NCBI RefSeq assembly: GCF_001445655.1 | Contig: NZ_LNBE01000002.1 | Coordinates: 186,001 to 250,000, forward strand | DNA length: 64,000 bases | Origin: Streptomyces roseifaciens | Lineage (GTDB): Bacteria; Actinomycetota; Actinomycetes; Streptomycetales; Streptomycetaceae | Direction of reading: 5' to 3' | Shown: piece by piece, positions 1-8,495 of the stretch | How the letters are laid out: each line of letters starts with the position of its first letter | How positions within the stretch are numbered: the first letter of the stretch is position 1 | The notes under the pieces: model-generated | The model's database searches: none | Seen by the model: the letters and a program-made list of their open reading frames with translations, nothing else | Told to the model about the DNA's origin: nothing | Program-made: the position numbers and the translations under genes

Positions 1-51
1 GTCACGACGTGGGTGCGCGCACAGCTCGCCGCCTGGACCGCGTCCTCGTGA
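1..51 (+). CDS. ureG: Urease accessory GTPase UreG, C-terminal end only
   Basis: Only the last 16 codons and the TGA stop (49-51) are in the window. They read VTTWVRAQLAAWTASS, which fits the UreG C-terminus. UreG is the GTPase that drives nickel insertion into urease together with UreD and UreF. The next gene starts on the overlapping GTGA at 48-51, the coupling expected for ureG-ureD. The call rests on this short tail plus the neighbour, so it is an inference from context. Confidence 0.7.
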   Translation, partial: VTTWVRAQLAAWTASS

Positions 52-842
52 CCGCTCTCGCCGCCGCCCCCGCGCCGCCGCAAGGGGCCGGGCTGGTGGC
101 CTCCGCCCGGATCGTGGCCGTCGCGGACGGCAGGGGCGGCACCGCCCTGCCCGTCCTCGACGGCGGCGGCCCGTTCGCCCTGCGGCGGCTGCGCTCGCCG
201 GGGGCCGAGGCGCGGGTGTGCCTGGTCGGCGCGATGAGCGCGCCGCTGGGCGGCGACGCCCTCACGCTGTCCGCCGAGGTGGAGGACGGCGCCGTGGTGC
301 ACTTCTCCACCACGGCCGCCACGATCGCCCTGCCCGGCCGCACGGGCGCGCCGGCGACCTACGACGTATACATTCGCGTCGGCGAGGGCGCCGAGCTGCG
401 CTGGCTCCCCGAGCCACTGATCTCCGCGCGCGGCGGCGAGCTGCGGATGACCACGCGCATCGAACTCGCCCCCACGGCCAGGCTGGTGTTCCGCGAGGAG
501 CAGATCCTGGGGCGCGCGGGGGAGCGGCCGGGACGGCTGACGGCCCGTCTGACCGTCCGGCGCGGCGGACGCCCGCTCTACGACCAGGAGTTGTCGTACG
601 GTCCGGGCGTGCCCGGCTGGGACGGCGGGGCGGTCCTGGGTGGTCACCGGGCGGCCGGCCAACTCCTCGTGGTGGACCCGGCCTTCGGTCCGGCCCCCGT
701 CGCGCCGCGGGTGCTGGGCCCGACGGCCGTCGTCGCCCCGCTGGCCGGTCCGGCCGCGCTGGTGAGCGCCGTGGCCCCGGACGGCCTGCAAGTGCGAACG
801 CTGCTCGAAACCGGGCTCTTGGGGATGGATGTCGGCAGATAG
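48..842 (+). CDS. ureD: Urease accessory protein UreD
   Basis: 264 residues with the UreD/UreH pattern: ARIVAVADGRGGTALPVL near the N-terminus, then PLGGDALTLSAEVEDGA and RWLPEPLI. UreD is the scaffold that binds apo-urease and recruits UreF and UreG for nickel insertion in the cytoplasm. I place the start at GTG 48, overlapping the ureG stop as GTGA. The longer reading from 9 would run through the ureG tail. It is the last gene of the urease operon here, with about 190 bases before tap. Confidence 0.9.
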   Translation: MTALAAAPAPPQGAGLVASARIVAVADGRGGTALPVLDGGGPFALRRLRSPGAEARVCLVGAMSAPLGGDALTLSAEVEDGAVVHFSTTAATIALPGRTGAPATYDVYIRVGEGAELRWLPEPLISARGGELRMTTRIELAPTARLVFREEQILGRAGERPGRLTARLTVRRGGRPLYDQELSYGPGVPGWDGGAVLGGHRAAGQLLVVDPAFGPAPVAPRVLGPTAVVAPLAGPAALVSAVAPDGLQVRTLLETGLLGMDVGR

Positions 843-967
843 GGCGATACGGGCGATGTGGTGTGCCGGTGATGAATGCCGCCACACGCATCACCCTGTG
901 TTTCATCATTCTTACGGATTAGTAAAGAACACTCGTACGACCTGTCCTTTGTGGGATGGGAGACGAA

Positions 968-1031
968 AGGATCCCCCTGCAGCATTGCGATCTCCGCCGC
1001 TCCAAGCGGCGTACCCAGCAGGGGGATTCCT
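968..1031 (+). promoter_or_regulatory. Structured tap leader that pairs with the ribosome-binding site
   Basis: AGGATCCCCCTGC (968-980) pairs with GCAGGGGGATTCCT (1018-1031), apart from one bulged T. Inside is a second hairpin, CGCCGCT/AGCGGCG (995-1001 with 1005-1011). The purine-rich AGGGGGA that serves as the Shine-Dalgarno sequence for GTG 1034 lies in the outer right arm, so the folded leader would hide it. The pairing is seen directly; translational control is inference. Confidence 0.5.
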
Positions 1032-1033
1032 AC

Positions 1034-2641
1034 GTGAGACACACGTCAATACTCGGCGCGGCCGGCACCCTGGTGACCGGCGCGCTGGTGGCCGGGTTCC
1101 TGACCGCCCCGGCCGCCGGCGCCAGCGAGCGCGTGCCGGGCGGGGCCGCAGAGGCCCGCGGTGTGAAGACGGCCGCCGAGCGCGCGGCCAAGGCGGGCAT
1201 CAAGTGGCAGGACTGTCCTGCCTCCTGGGGCCTCGAGAAGCCCATCCAGTGCGGTTACGTCACGGTCCCCGTCGACTACGCCAAGCCGGACGGGCCCACC
1301 ATCAAGATCGCAGTGGACCGGGCCCGTTCGACCGGTACCGCCGACGAGCGCCAGGGCGCCCTCCTCTACAACCCCGGCGGCCCCGGCGGCTCCGGCATGA
1401 GGTTCCCGCGCCGCATCACCACCAAGGCCCCGCTCTGGGCGAAGACGGCGAAGGCGTACGACTTCGTGGGCTTCGACCCGCGCGGCGTCGGCCACTCCGC
1501 CCCGATCTCCTGCGTCGACCCGCAGAAGTTCGTCGCGGCGCCCAAGCCCGACCCGGTGCCCGCGAACGAGGCCGACAAGCTCGCCCAGCGCAAGCTCGCC
1601 CGTCAGTACGCCGACGGCTGTGCCGAGCGCAGCGGCAAGCTGCTGCCGTACCTCACCACGGCGAACACCGCGCGCGACATCGACGTCGTCCGAGCCGCCC
1701 TCGGCGAGAAGAAGCTCAACTACCTGGGCGTCTCCTACGGCACCTACCTCGGCGCCGTCTACGGCACCCTGTTCCCGACCCACGTCCGCCGCCTCGTCGT
1801 CGACAGCGTCGTCAACCCGGCCCAGGACAACATCTGGTACCAGGCCAACCTGGAGCAGGACGTCGCCTTCGAGGCCCGCTTCAAGGACTGGGAGGACTGG
1901 GTCGCCAAGTACGACTCCACCTTCCACCTGGGCGCCACCCGGGCCCAGGTCCAGAAGAACTGGGAGAAGCTCCGGGCCACCGCCAAGAAGAAGCCCATCG
2001 GCGGGGTCGTCGGCCCGGCCGAGCTGACCACCTTCTTCCAGGACGCGGCGTACTACGACTCCTCGTGGGTCCCGGTCGCCGAGACCTGGAGCAAGTACGT
2101 CGCCGGTGACGAGAAGCCGCTGGTCGAGGGCGCGGGCCCCGACCTGTCCGACACCGCGGGCAACATCTCCAAGGAGAACGGCAACGCCGTCTACACGGCG
2201 GTCGAGTGCGCCGACGCCAAGTGGCCCACCAGCTGGAAGAAGTGGGACCGCGACAACACCCGCATCCACCGCGAGGCCCCCTTCATGACCTGGGCCAACG
2301 CCTGGATGAACCTCCCGTGCGCCACGTGGAAGGGCCCGCAGGGCACGCCCATCGAGGTCACCACGCACAAGGGCCTGCCGCAGACCCTGATCCTCCAGAG
2401 CGAGCGCGACGCGGCCACCCCGTACGCGGGCGCCGTGGAGCTGCACAAGCGGTTCAAGGGCTCCCGCCTGATCACCGAGAAGGGCGCCGGCTCGCACGGC
2501 GTCACCGGTGAGGCCAACCCCTGCATCAACGCGAAGCTCGACGCCTACCTCATCGAGGGCAAGCTCGACGCGAAGGACGTGACGTGCGCCCCGCACGCCA
2601 TCCCGGAGCCGCCGAAGCCCGCCCCGGCGAAGAAGGCGTAA
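1034..2641 (+). CDS. tap: Secreted tripeptidyl aminopeptidase (alpha/beta hydrolase)
   Basis: 535 residues, closely resembling Streptomyces lividans Tap, which removes tripeptides from extracellular proteins. It begins with a signal peptide (hydrophobic run to about residue 30, ending near APAAGA). The catalytic triad can be placed at Ser234 in GVSYGTYLG, Asp459 in QSERDAATPY and His488 in GSHGV. Cysteines near the C-terminus (NPCIN, VTCAP) fit the disulfides of the family. I chose GTG 1034 because the signal peptide starts there with a purine-rich RBS, although the frame stays open to ATG 956. The gene has its own folded leader and a strong terminator at 2660-2692. A paralogue lies at 41733-43334. 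Confidence 0.93.
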   Translation: MRHTSILGAAGTLVTGALVAGFLTAPAAGASERVPGGAAEARGVKTAAERAAKAGIKWQDCPASWGLEKPIQCGYVTVPVDYAKPDGPTIKIAVDRARSTGTADERQGALLYNPGGPGGSGMRFPRRITTKAPLWAKTAKAYDFVGFDPRGVGHSAPISCVDPQKFVAAPKPDPVPANEADKLAQRKLARQYADGCAERSGKLLPYLTTANTARDIDVVRAALGEKKLNYLGVSYGTYLGAVYGTLFPTHVRRLVVDSVVNPAQDNIWYQANLEQDVAFEARFKDWEDWVAKYDSTFHLGATRAQVQKNWEKLRATAKKKPIGGVVGPAELTTFFQDAAYYDSSWVPVAETWSKYVAGDEKPLVEGAGPDLSDTAGNISKENGNAVYTAVECADAKWPTSWKKWDRDNTRIHREAPFMTWANAWMNLPCATWKGPQGTPIEVTTHKGLPQTLILQSERDAATPYAGAVELHKRFKGSRLITEKGAGSHGVTGEANPCINAKLDAYLIEGKLDAKDVTCAPHAIPEPPKPAPAKKA

Positions 2642-2659
2642 GGGTTCCACCGCACCACA

Positions 2660-2692
2660 CGGCGCCCCGGTCCCCCGTGGACCGGGGCGCCG
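2660..2692 (+). terminator. Terminator after tap
   Basis: Perfect 13-base stem (CGGCGCCCCGGTC / GACCGGGGCGCCG) with a 7-base loop, 18 bases after the tap stop. There is no T-run, as is usual in Streptomyces. Confidence 0.75.
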
Positions 2693-2841
2693 CTGCGTCC
2701 GCGTCGGCAGGGCCCCGGCGGGCCCCGGCGAGCACGGAGGGGCATCGGGGACGTATCAGGCTGGATGACCATTTGATGAGCATTCTGCGAACCTCGACGG
2801 TTCTCGGTGTTTTGGCCGCCCGCTCCTCGTAGCCTGTGCTC

Positions 2842-3021
2842 ATGCCCGCCACCCCGGACCTCACCCGGTCGCCCGAGGAGATCAACGACGCGATCCGCGC
2901 GTTCCTGGCGGAGCGCCGCGGCCGGATGCTCAACGGCGAGGAGCGCCGGGCCTACGAGCGGCTGCGGGCGGAGTGGCTGGCGGCGGTGCGGGGCGGCCCG
3001 TGCCTGACCGGGCAGCGGTGA
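2842..3021 (+). CDS. Small conserved-type hypothetical protein (59 aa)
   Basis: A 59-residue acidic/basic, mostly helical protein (TRSPEEINDAIRAF, ERRAYERLRAEWLAAV). Every third codon position is G or C, which strongly supports coding. No domain recognised. I start at ATG 2842 rather than GTG 2836: a -10-like TAGCCT (2830-2835) ends 6 bases before the ATG and there is no Shine-Dalgarno, suggesting a leaderless mRNA. It could be a small regulatory protein; function unknown. Confidence 0.7.
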   Translation: MPATPDLTRSPEEINDAIRAFLAERRGRMLNGEERRAYERLRAEWLAAVRGGPCLTGQR

Positions 3022-3373
3022 CGCGCCGGCCCCACGCCGCCTCGGCAAGGCCGCTGCAGGTCACGGGAGCCCCATGCGCCCTCGCACCGTGCTGCACTCC
3101 AACGCGCCCCCGTCCGCCGTGTGTTCCCCCGTACCCCCGGCATCACAGGGCCCTGGCAAGGGCGTTACGGGCGGTACGGTGGCCCTGCCCACGCCCGGCC
3201 GTCCCGCGCCGACCCGCCGTCAGCGCCCTGCCGCCCCGACCCCGCGGCGCCGGAGGACCGGCCGGGTGACCTGCCGCCGCCACCCGGGCGACGGCACGGT
3301 GTGGCAGCTTGCCCGGCGCGGTCCGCGCGCGATGGCCTTGGGCCCGGGCACCCCCGCGCCCCAGGAGGCACCG
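3022..3373. other. Non-coding interval before the protease inhibitor gene
   Basis: About 350 bases with frames open only because of GC content. Codon use is poor in all of them. It should hold the promoter of the inhibitor gene; I cannot place it securely. Confidence 0.5.
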
Positions 3374-3793
3374 ATGTCCCTTCCCCGTACCGCCGTGGCC
3401 GCCGCGGCGACCACCGCCGCGCTCCTCGCCCTGGCCTCCCCGCCCGCCGCGGCGGACGAGCTGCAGGGCCCTTCCGGCGGCGCGGACGGCACCGACGGGC
3501 GGTTCTTCCTCACCGTCTCCGGCGCGCAGAACACCTGGATCCGCGGGGTCCAGCTGAGCTGCCCGGACGCCGGAGGCCACCACCCCCACGCCACGGAGGC
3601 GTGCACGACGCTGCACCGCGCGAAGGGCGACCCCGGCCGGGTGACCGGAGCCGGGCACCAGTGCACGCGGGAGTACGACCCCGTGACCGCGACCGCCGAG
3701 GGCGACTGGAACGGGCGCCCCGTCGTGTGGCACAAGACCTTCCCCAACCCCTGCGCGCTCGACGTGGCGACCGGGCCGGTCTTCCGCTTCTGA
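3374..3793 (+). CDS. Secreted subtilisin-inhibitor-family protease inhibitor (SSI type)
   Basis: 139 residues with a signal peptide (MSLPRTAVAAAATTAALLAL, cut near AAADE) and the SSI fold pattern: LSCPDAGGHHPHATEAC and QCTREYDPVTATAEGDWNG, ending FPNPCALD. SSI proteins are secreted dimeric inhibitors of serine proteases. By alignment to the SSI reactive loop (CPMVYDP) the P1 residue is Arg99, next to Glu100. That predicts trypsin-like targets rather than subtilisin. Start ATG 3374 is preceded by AGGAGG. The four cysteines expected for two disulfides are present. Confidence 0.92.
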   Translation: MSLPRTAVAAAATTAALLALASPPAAADELQGPSGGADGTDGRFFLTVSGAQNTWIRGVQLSCPDAGGHHPHATEACTTLHRAKGDPGRVTGAGHQCTREYDPVTATAEGDWNGRPVVWHKTFPNPCALDVATGPVFRF

Positions 3794-3830
3794 CCCTTCT
3801 GATCCGCTTCCGGCCTGCCCGGGCCTTCGC

Positions 3831-3989
3831 TCACGTCCCCCGGGCCACGAGCGTCCCTATCGTCAGCAGCGTCAGCATCACCCACGCGAACCACAGCCAG
3901 CCGTTGCTGCCGATGGTCACGGTGTACGCCGTCACCACGACGAGGCCCCCCACCGTCAGCCCCGCCATCGCCTTCGTCGATCCGGGCAT
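3831..3989 (-). CDS. Small two-helix membrane protein (52 aa)
   Basis: A 52-residue frame on the minus strand, short enough to be missed by automatic calling. It has a strong GAGGAGG ribosome site 8 bases before the ATG (3989) and two hydrophobic segments: AGLTVGGLVVVTAYTVTI and LWFAWVMLTLLTIGTLVA. Nearly all third positions are G or C. It lies downstream of ctaG but behind that gene's terminator, so it probably has its own promoter. Function unknown. Confidence 0.75.
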   Translation of the reverse strand: MPGSTKAMAGLTVGGLVVVTAYTVTIGSNGWLWFAWVMLTLLTIGTLVARGT

Positions 3990-4035
3990 CCCCGCACCTC
4001 CTCACGGCGGCCCGGGAGCGCGCCGACGCGCGAAA

Positions 4036-4077
4036 GGGGCCGCGGCCTGGAGTCCATGGTCTCCCGGCCGCGGCCCC
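4036..4077 (-). terminator. Terminator after ctaG
   Basis: Perfect 12-base arms GGGGCCGCGGCC / GGCCGCGGCCCC (4036-4047, 4066-4077), with a shorter GGAG/CTCC pairing inside the loop. It lies just past the ctaG stop on the minus strand. Confidence 0.75.
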
Positions 4078-4121
4078 TGCCGCCAGAGCTTGCGCGCACG
4101 CCTCCCGCGTACGCCCGCCCG

Positions 4122-5075
4122 TCAGGTCTCCCGCGAGCGCAGCGAGGCGAGGTAGGCGTTGTAGGCCTCCAGCTCCTTGTCGCCGTTGCGGTCCGCGGCC
4201 CGGTCCGAGCGCCGCGCCTGCCGCTGCTCGGAGCGGTACCACTGGTAGGCCAGCGCGAGCAGCACCACGACCGACGGGATCTCGCTGAACGCCCAGGCGA
4301 TGCCGCCGCCCGCCTGCTGGTCCTCCAGCGCGTCGATGCCCAGCGAGGCCGGCGGGTGCATGTACGTGCCGATCATCGGCTCCGAGGCCATCATCAGCGC
4401 GATGCCGAAGAAGGCGTGGAAGGGCATGCCCGCGAACAGCTCCAGCATCCGCATCACGTAGCCCGGCCGGTGCGGGCCCGGGTCCACGCCCATGATCGGC
4501 CAGAAGAACACCAGGCCCACGGCGAGGAAGTGCACCATCATCGCGATGTGGCCCGTCCTGGACTCCATCAGGAAGTCGAAGAGCGGGGTGAAGTACAGCG
4601 CGTACAGGCTCGCGATGAACAGCGGGATCGTGAACACCGGGTGCGTGATGACGCGCATGTAGCGGCTGTGGAGCAGGGCGACCAGCCACTCGCGCGGGCC
4701 CTTGCGGCCGCGCCCGGCCGCCGGCAGCGCCCGCAGCGTCAGGGTCACCGGGGCGCCGAGCAGGATCAGGATCGGCGACAGCATGCTGATGACCATGTGC
4801 TGCACCATGTGCACGCTGAACATGACCATGCCGTAGTCGTTGAGCTTGGTGCACATCACCAGCCACACGGTCAGCACGCCGAGGACGAACGCGACGGTCC
4901 GGCCGACCGGCCAGGCGTCTCCGCGCCGCCGCAGCCGGACCACCGCCCAGCCGTAGAGGGCCAGGGCCAGCAGACAGCCGATCATGAAGAATGGATCGCC
5001 ACTGAACTGCAGACCCCGTTCCAGCGTGAACGGCGGCATGTCCATGTGCATCATGCCGTGCCCGCTGTGATCCAT
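4122..5075 (-). CDS. ctaG: Cytochrome c oxidase assembly protein, CtaG family (caa3_CtaG)
   Basis: 317-residue multi-spanning membrane protein. It begins with a His/Met-rich, probably extracellular metal-binding stretch (MDHSGHGMMHMDMPP). About seven hydrophobic segments follow, with the family signatures HMVQHMVISM, HPVFTIPLF and MVHFLAVGLVFFWP. CtaG-type proteins are needed to assemble the copper centres of cytochrome oxidase. The start is ATG 5075 with GGGAGAGAG upstream; the open frame extends further but lacks a sensible start. A terminator at 4036-4077 closes the unit. Confidence 0.85.
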   Translation of the reverse strand: MDHSGHGMMHMDMPPFTLERGLQFSGDPFFMIGCLLALALYGWAVVRLRRRGDAWPVGRTVAFVLGVLTVWLVMCTKLNDYGMVMFSVHMVQHMVISMLSPILILLGAPVTLTLRALPAAGRGRKGPREWLVALLHSRYMRVITHPVFTIPLFIASLYALYFTPLFDFLMESRTGHIAMMVHFLAVGLVFFWPIMGVDPGPHRPGYVMRMLELFAGMPFHAFFGIALMMASEPMIGTYMHPPASLGIDALEDQQAGGGIAWAFSEIPSVVVLLALAYQWYRSEQRQARRSDRAADRNGDKELEAYNAYLASLRSRET

Positions 5076-5187
5076 CCGCTCTCTCCCATTTCGCACCGAT
5101 GCGCCGGGACCAGAGTAGAGGCGCCCCGGGCCGCGCCCGCGGCCGGGGGCGCCCCGCCGGAAGGCGGGAGACACCGGGCAAAAGGAC

Positions 5188-6213
5188 TCAGAGCACGCAC
5201 TCGACCTCGGTGTACCGCTCCTGCGGCACGGTCTTGAGCCGCTCCACGGCCTCCGCCAGCGGCACCAGCGTGATGTCCGTGCCGCGCAGGGCCGTCATCA
5301 TGCCGAACGTCCCGTGGTGCACCGCCTCGACCGCGTGCCAGCCGAACCGGGTCGCGAGGACGCGGTCGTACGCGGTGGGCGTGCCGCCGCGCTGCACGTG
5401 GCCGAGTATCACCGGGCGGGCCTCCTTGCCCAGGCGCCGCTCCAGCTCGTCGGAGAGCTGCCGGGCCACCCCGGCGAACCGCTCGTGCCCGTAGACGTCC
5501 GTGGCGCCCGTCTCGAAGGCCATGGAGCCCTCGCGTGGCTTGGCGCCCTCGGCGACGACGACGATCGCGAAGCGCTTGCCGGCCTCGAAGCGCCGGCCGA
5601 CGACCTCGGTCAGCTCGTCGATGTCGAAGGGCCGCTCGGGCACGACGATGGCATGCGCGCCGGCGGCCATGCCCGAGTGCAGGGCGATCCAGCCGGTGTG
5701 CCGGCCCATGACCTCCACGATCAGCACCCGCTGGTGCGACTCGGCGGTGGTCTTCAGCCGGTCCAGCGCCTCGGTCGCCACGCCCACGGCCGTGTCGAAG
5801 CCGAACGTGACGTCCGTCGAGGCGATGTCGTTGTCGATGGTCTTGGGCACGCCGACGATCGGCAGGCCGGCGTCCGACAGCAGGCGGGCGGCCTTGAGGG
5901 TCCCCTCGCCGCCGATGGGGATGACGGCGTCCAGACCGAGGTCGGCCACGTGGCCCTTGGCCCGCTCGACACCGTCCCGCAGCTGCGCGGGCTGGACCCG
6001 CGAGGAGCCGAGGATGGTGCCGCCGGTGGCCAGGATGCCGGCCACGGCGTCCAGGTCGAGCCTGCGGTGGTCGCCTTCGAGGAGGCCCTTCCAGCCGTCG
6101 TGGAAGCCGATGACCTCGTCGCCGTGGTCGACGACCGCGCGGTGCACGACGGACCTGATGACGGCGTTCAGACCGGGGCAGTCGCCTCCGGAGGTGAGTA
6201 CACCAATGCGCAT
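5188..6213 (-). CDS. pfkA: 6-phosphofructokinase
   Basis: 341 residues. It phosphorylates fructose-6-phosphate to fructose-1,6-bisphosphate in glycolysis. Motifs: TSGGDCPGLNAVIR, GGEGTLKAA (Gly104), PKTIDND (Lys124, catalytic Asp127) and MGRHTGW. Gly104 is the residue of ATP-dependent enzymes (Asp in PPi-dependent ones), while Lys124 is the residue more common in the PPi group. This mix is a feature of actinobacterial group III enzymes, so ATP use is likely. ATG 6213 is chosen because the Rossmann strand MRIGVLTSGG begins there. Streptomycetes often carry several pfkA copies. Confidence 0.93.
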   Translation of the reverse strand: MRIGVLTSGGDCPGLNAVIRSVVHRAVVDHGDEVIGFHDGWKGLLEGDHRRLDLDAVAGILATGGTILGSSRVQPAQLRDGVERAKGHVADLGLDAVIPIGGEGTLKAARLLSDAGLPIVGVPKTIDNDIASTDVTFGFDTAVGVATEALDRLKTTAESHQRVLIVEVMGRHTGWIALHSGMAAGAHAIVVPERPFDIDELTEVVGRRFEAGKRFAIVVVAEGAKPREGSMAFETGATDVYGHERFAGVARQLSDELERRLGKEARPVILGHVQRGGTPTAYDRVLATRFGWHAVEAVHHGTFGMMTALRGTDITLVPLAEAVERLKTVPQERYTEVECVL

Positions 6214-6268
6214 GACAGGGGGAAACCTTCGCAACAGGGCGGGAGACCGGACCCCGTCGTCCGGTTGC

Positions 6269-6305
6269 GTCCCCGCCACCTTACTAGCGGTAGGTGGCGG
6301 GGGAC
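6269..6305 (-). terminator. Terminator between gatD and pfkA
   Basis: GTCCCCGCCACCT pairs with AGGTGGCGGGGGAC (one bulged G) around a 10-base loop, 29 bases past the gatD stop. It separates murT-gatD from pfkA. Confidence 0.7.
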
Positions 6306-6333
6306 ACGACCGTCCGTCATGCGGTCGGCAGGG

Positions 6334-7062
6334 CTACGCCGACTGGGTCGCCGCCGCGATGCGCTCGGCGCGCAGCGCCTCGTACCAGCGGTCGTCCACC
6401 GGCGGCAGGGCGTTGACGTCCAGCGCCAGCTTGATCAGCATGTCCGAGATGTGCGGGTTGCGGGCCATCACCGGGCCGTGCATGTACGTACCGAAGACGG
6501 TGTCGTTGTACGCACCCTCGAAGCCGTCGCCCGTGCCGTTGCCGTTGCCGTAGCGCACGCGGGCGAACGGGCGGGCCGTCGGGCCGAGGTGGGTGATGCC
6601 CTGGTGGTTCTCGAAGCCCGTCAGCGGCGGCAGGCCCAGCGGCTCGTCGATGTCCGCGAGGACGTCGCCGACGCAGCGCTCGCCCTCGCCGCGGGTGCTG
6701 ATGACGTCGAGCAGGCCGAGGCCCTGCTCGCGCTGGCCCAGGTCGTTGATGAACTCGTGGCCCAGGATCTGGTAGCCGGCGCAGACCGAGAAGACGATCG
6801 CACCGTTGGCGACGGCCCGGTTCAGGCCGCCGTCGCGGCGCAGCCGCTCGGCCGCGAGCCGCTGCGGGCGGTCCTCACCGCCGCCGATCAGGTAGATGTC
6901 CCCGGAGGTCGGGATGGGCTGGTCGGACCGGATGTCGACGCGCTGGACATCCAGCCGGCGCTGGCGCGCCCGCCGCTCCAGGACCAGGACGTTGCCCTGG
7001 TCGCCGTAGGTGCTGAGCAGGTCGGGGTAGACCCACACCACACGCAGACTGTTCTGGCTCAT
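6334..7062 (-). CDS. gatD: Lipid II isoglutaminyl synthase, glutaminase subunit GatD
   Basis: 242-residue class I glutamine amidotransferase of the CobB/CobQ type. The nucleophile is Cys94 in FSVCAGYQILG, with His195 in GTYMHGP. In complex with MurT it releases ammonia from glutamine to amidate D-Glu of lipid II. I choose ATG 7062 over GTG 7068 because AAGGA lies 8 bases before the ATG but only 2 before the GTG. It sits 28 bases after murT in one operon, the usual order. Confidence 0.92.
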   Translation of the reverse strand: MSQNSLRVVWVYPDLLSTYGDQGNVLVLERRARQRRLDVQRVDIRSDQPIPTSGDIYLIGGGEDRPQRLAAERLRRDGGLNRAVANGAIVFSVCAGYQILGHEFINDLGQREQGLGLLDVISTRGEGERCVGDVLADIDEPLGLPPLTGFENHQGITHLGPTARPFARVRYGNGNGTGDGFEGAYNDTVFGTYMHGPVMARNPHISDMLIKLALDVNALPPVDDRWYEALRAERIAAATQSA

Positions 7063-7090
7063 GCTCACAATCCTTCAGTGCTTGCGGGGG

Positions 7091-8329
7091 TCAGTTGCCG
7101 ACGCGGCGGCGGACGTCCTGGAAGGCGGTGTAGTTGGCGATCAGCTCGATCTTGCCGGGCGGGCACTGCTGCACGGCCTCGTCCACGGTCTCGCAGACGC
7201 GGAAGTCCAGGCCCGCGACCTCCAGCCGGACGGCCAGGTCCAGCTTGCGGTCGCCGATGACGAAGATCGGGTGACCGGCGAGGCGCGGGTAGTCCACGTC
7301 CCACAGCCACGAGGTGTCGGTGCCGTCCGCGCCGCGGGCGTTGACCGCGAGGATCACCGGCGCCGGCGGCCCGTCGATCAGCGAGAAGGTCTCCAGCCAG
7401 CCGGCCGGGTTCTTGGCCAGCAGCAGCCGGATGTCGCGGCCGAGGAACTGCACCACGTCGAACCGGCCCGCGACCGCCTGCACCTGGTACATCCGCTCCA
7501 GGGCGACCTGCGGCGGGACGCCGAAGGTGGCCGCGACGGCCGCGGAGGTGGTGGCGTTGGCCTTGTTGGCCCTGCCCGGCAGCTGCAGGTGGATCGGCCA
7601 GGCCGAACCGTGCGGGTCGAGGACGTAGTCGCCCGACAGCGCCCAGCTGGGGGTCGGCCGGCGGAAGCCGCACTCGCCGCAGAACCAGTCGTCGCCGGGG
7701 CGCTGCATCACGCCGCCGCACGACGGGCAGGACCAGGCGTCGTCCTTCCACTCCTGGCCGGCCGCCACCCACACCACATTCGGCGACGAGGAGGCCGCCC
7801 ACACGATCAGCGGGTCGTCGGCGTTGGCGATGATGACCGCCTTGCTGCCCGCCAGGCCCTCACGCCACTTCTCGGCGAGCATGCGCGTCTCCGCGGCCCG
7901 GTCGAGCTGGTCGCGCGAGAGGTTCAGCAGCGCTATGGCCTTGGGGGAGACGTCCCGGGCGACACCCGCCAGGTACTTCTCGTCCACCTCGATCACGCCG
8001 TAGCGCGCGTCCGAGCCGCCCGCCAGGGCGGAGGTGATGCCCGCGGGCATGTTCGCGCCCAGCGCGTTGGACACGACCGGTCCGCTGGCGCGCAGCGCCT
8101 CGGCGATCAGCCGGGTCGTGGTCGTCTTGCCGTTGGTGGCCGACACCAGGACCACGTCCAGGTGGGTCGCCAGCCGGGCCAGCAGGTCGGGGTCGAGCTT
8201 GAGCGCGACCTTGCCGCCGATCACCGATCCGCTGCCACGGCCTGCGGCCCGCGACACCGCCGCAGCCGCCTTGCCCGCCGTCACGGCCAGCTTGGCCCGC
8301 GGCGACAGTGGCCCCGAGTTGCCTGCCAT
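7091..8329 (-). CDS. murT: Lipid II isoglutaminyl synthase, Mur-ligase-like subunit MurT
   Basis: 412 residues. Central Mur-ligase domain with the ATP loop SATNGKTTTTRL, an inserted four-cysteine ribbon (CPSCGG...CGECG) and a C-terminal DUF1727 domain. It activates the D-Glu carboxylate of the lipid II stem peptide, which is then amidated with ammonia from GatD. Start ATG 8329 follows a perfect AAGGAGG. Divergent from def, with about 165 bases between starts. Confidence 0.93.
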   Translation of the reverse strand: MAGNSGPLSPRAKLAVTAGKAAAAVSRAAGRGSGSVIGGKVALKLDPDLLARLATHLDVVLVSATNGKTTTTRLIAEALRASGPVVSNALGANMPAGITSALAGGSDARYGVIEVDEKYLAGVARDVSPKAIALLNLSRDQLDRAAETRMLAEKWREGLAGSKAVIIANADDPLIVWAASSSPNVVWVAAGQEWKDDAWSCPSCGGVMQRPGDDWFCGECGFRRPTPSWALSGDYVLDPHGSAWPIHLQLPGRANKANATTSAAVAATFGVPPQVALERMYQVQAVAGRFDVVQFLGRDIRLLLAKNPAGWLETFSLIDGPPAPVILAVNARGADGTDTSWLWDVDYPRLAGHPIFVIGDRKLDLAVRLEVAGLDFRVCETVDEAVQQCPPGKIELIANYTAFQDVRRRVGN

Positions 8330-8495
8330 CGTCCTAGATCCTCCTTGTTGGGCGCCGGGCCTGTTCCCTGGTCCGCCGGTGGTGGAACGCCCCCTCCGCG
8401 CCGAATCGCCAGCCAGGAGGCTCCGGTCGGGGATCAGCCTATCGAGATCCGGCCGCAGGCCCGAACCCGCCGCCCACGGAACGTAGGGTTGACCC

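Noticed and set aside
956..1033. N-terminal extension of tap from ATG 956
   Set aside because: The extension would put 26 charged residues before the signal peptide and covers the folded leader. GTG 1034 fits better.
3220..5181. 653-codon minus frame over the inhibitor and ctaG genes
   Set aside because: Arg/Gly/Pro-rich translation without motifs. The true ctaG frame has membrane helices and family signatures.
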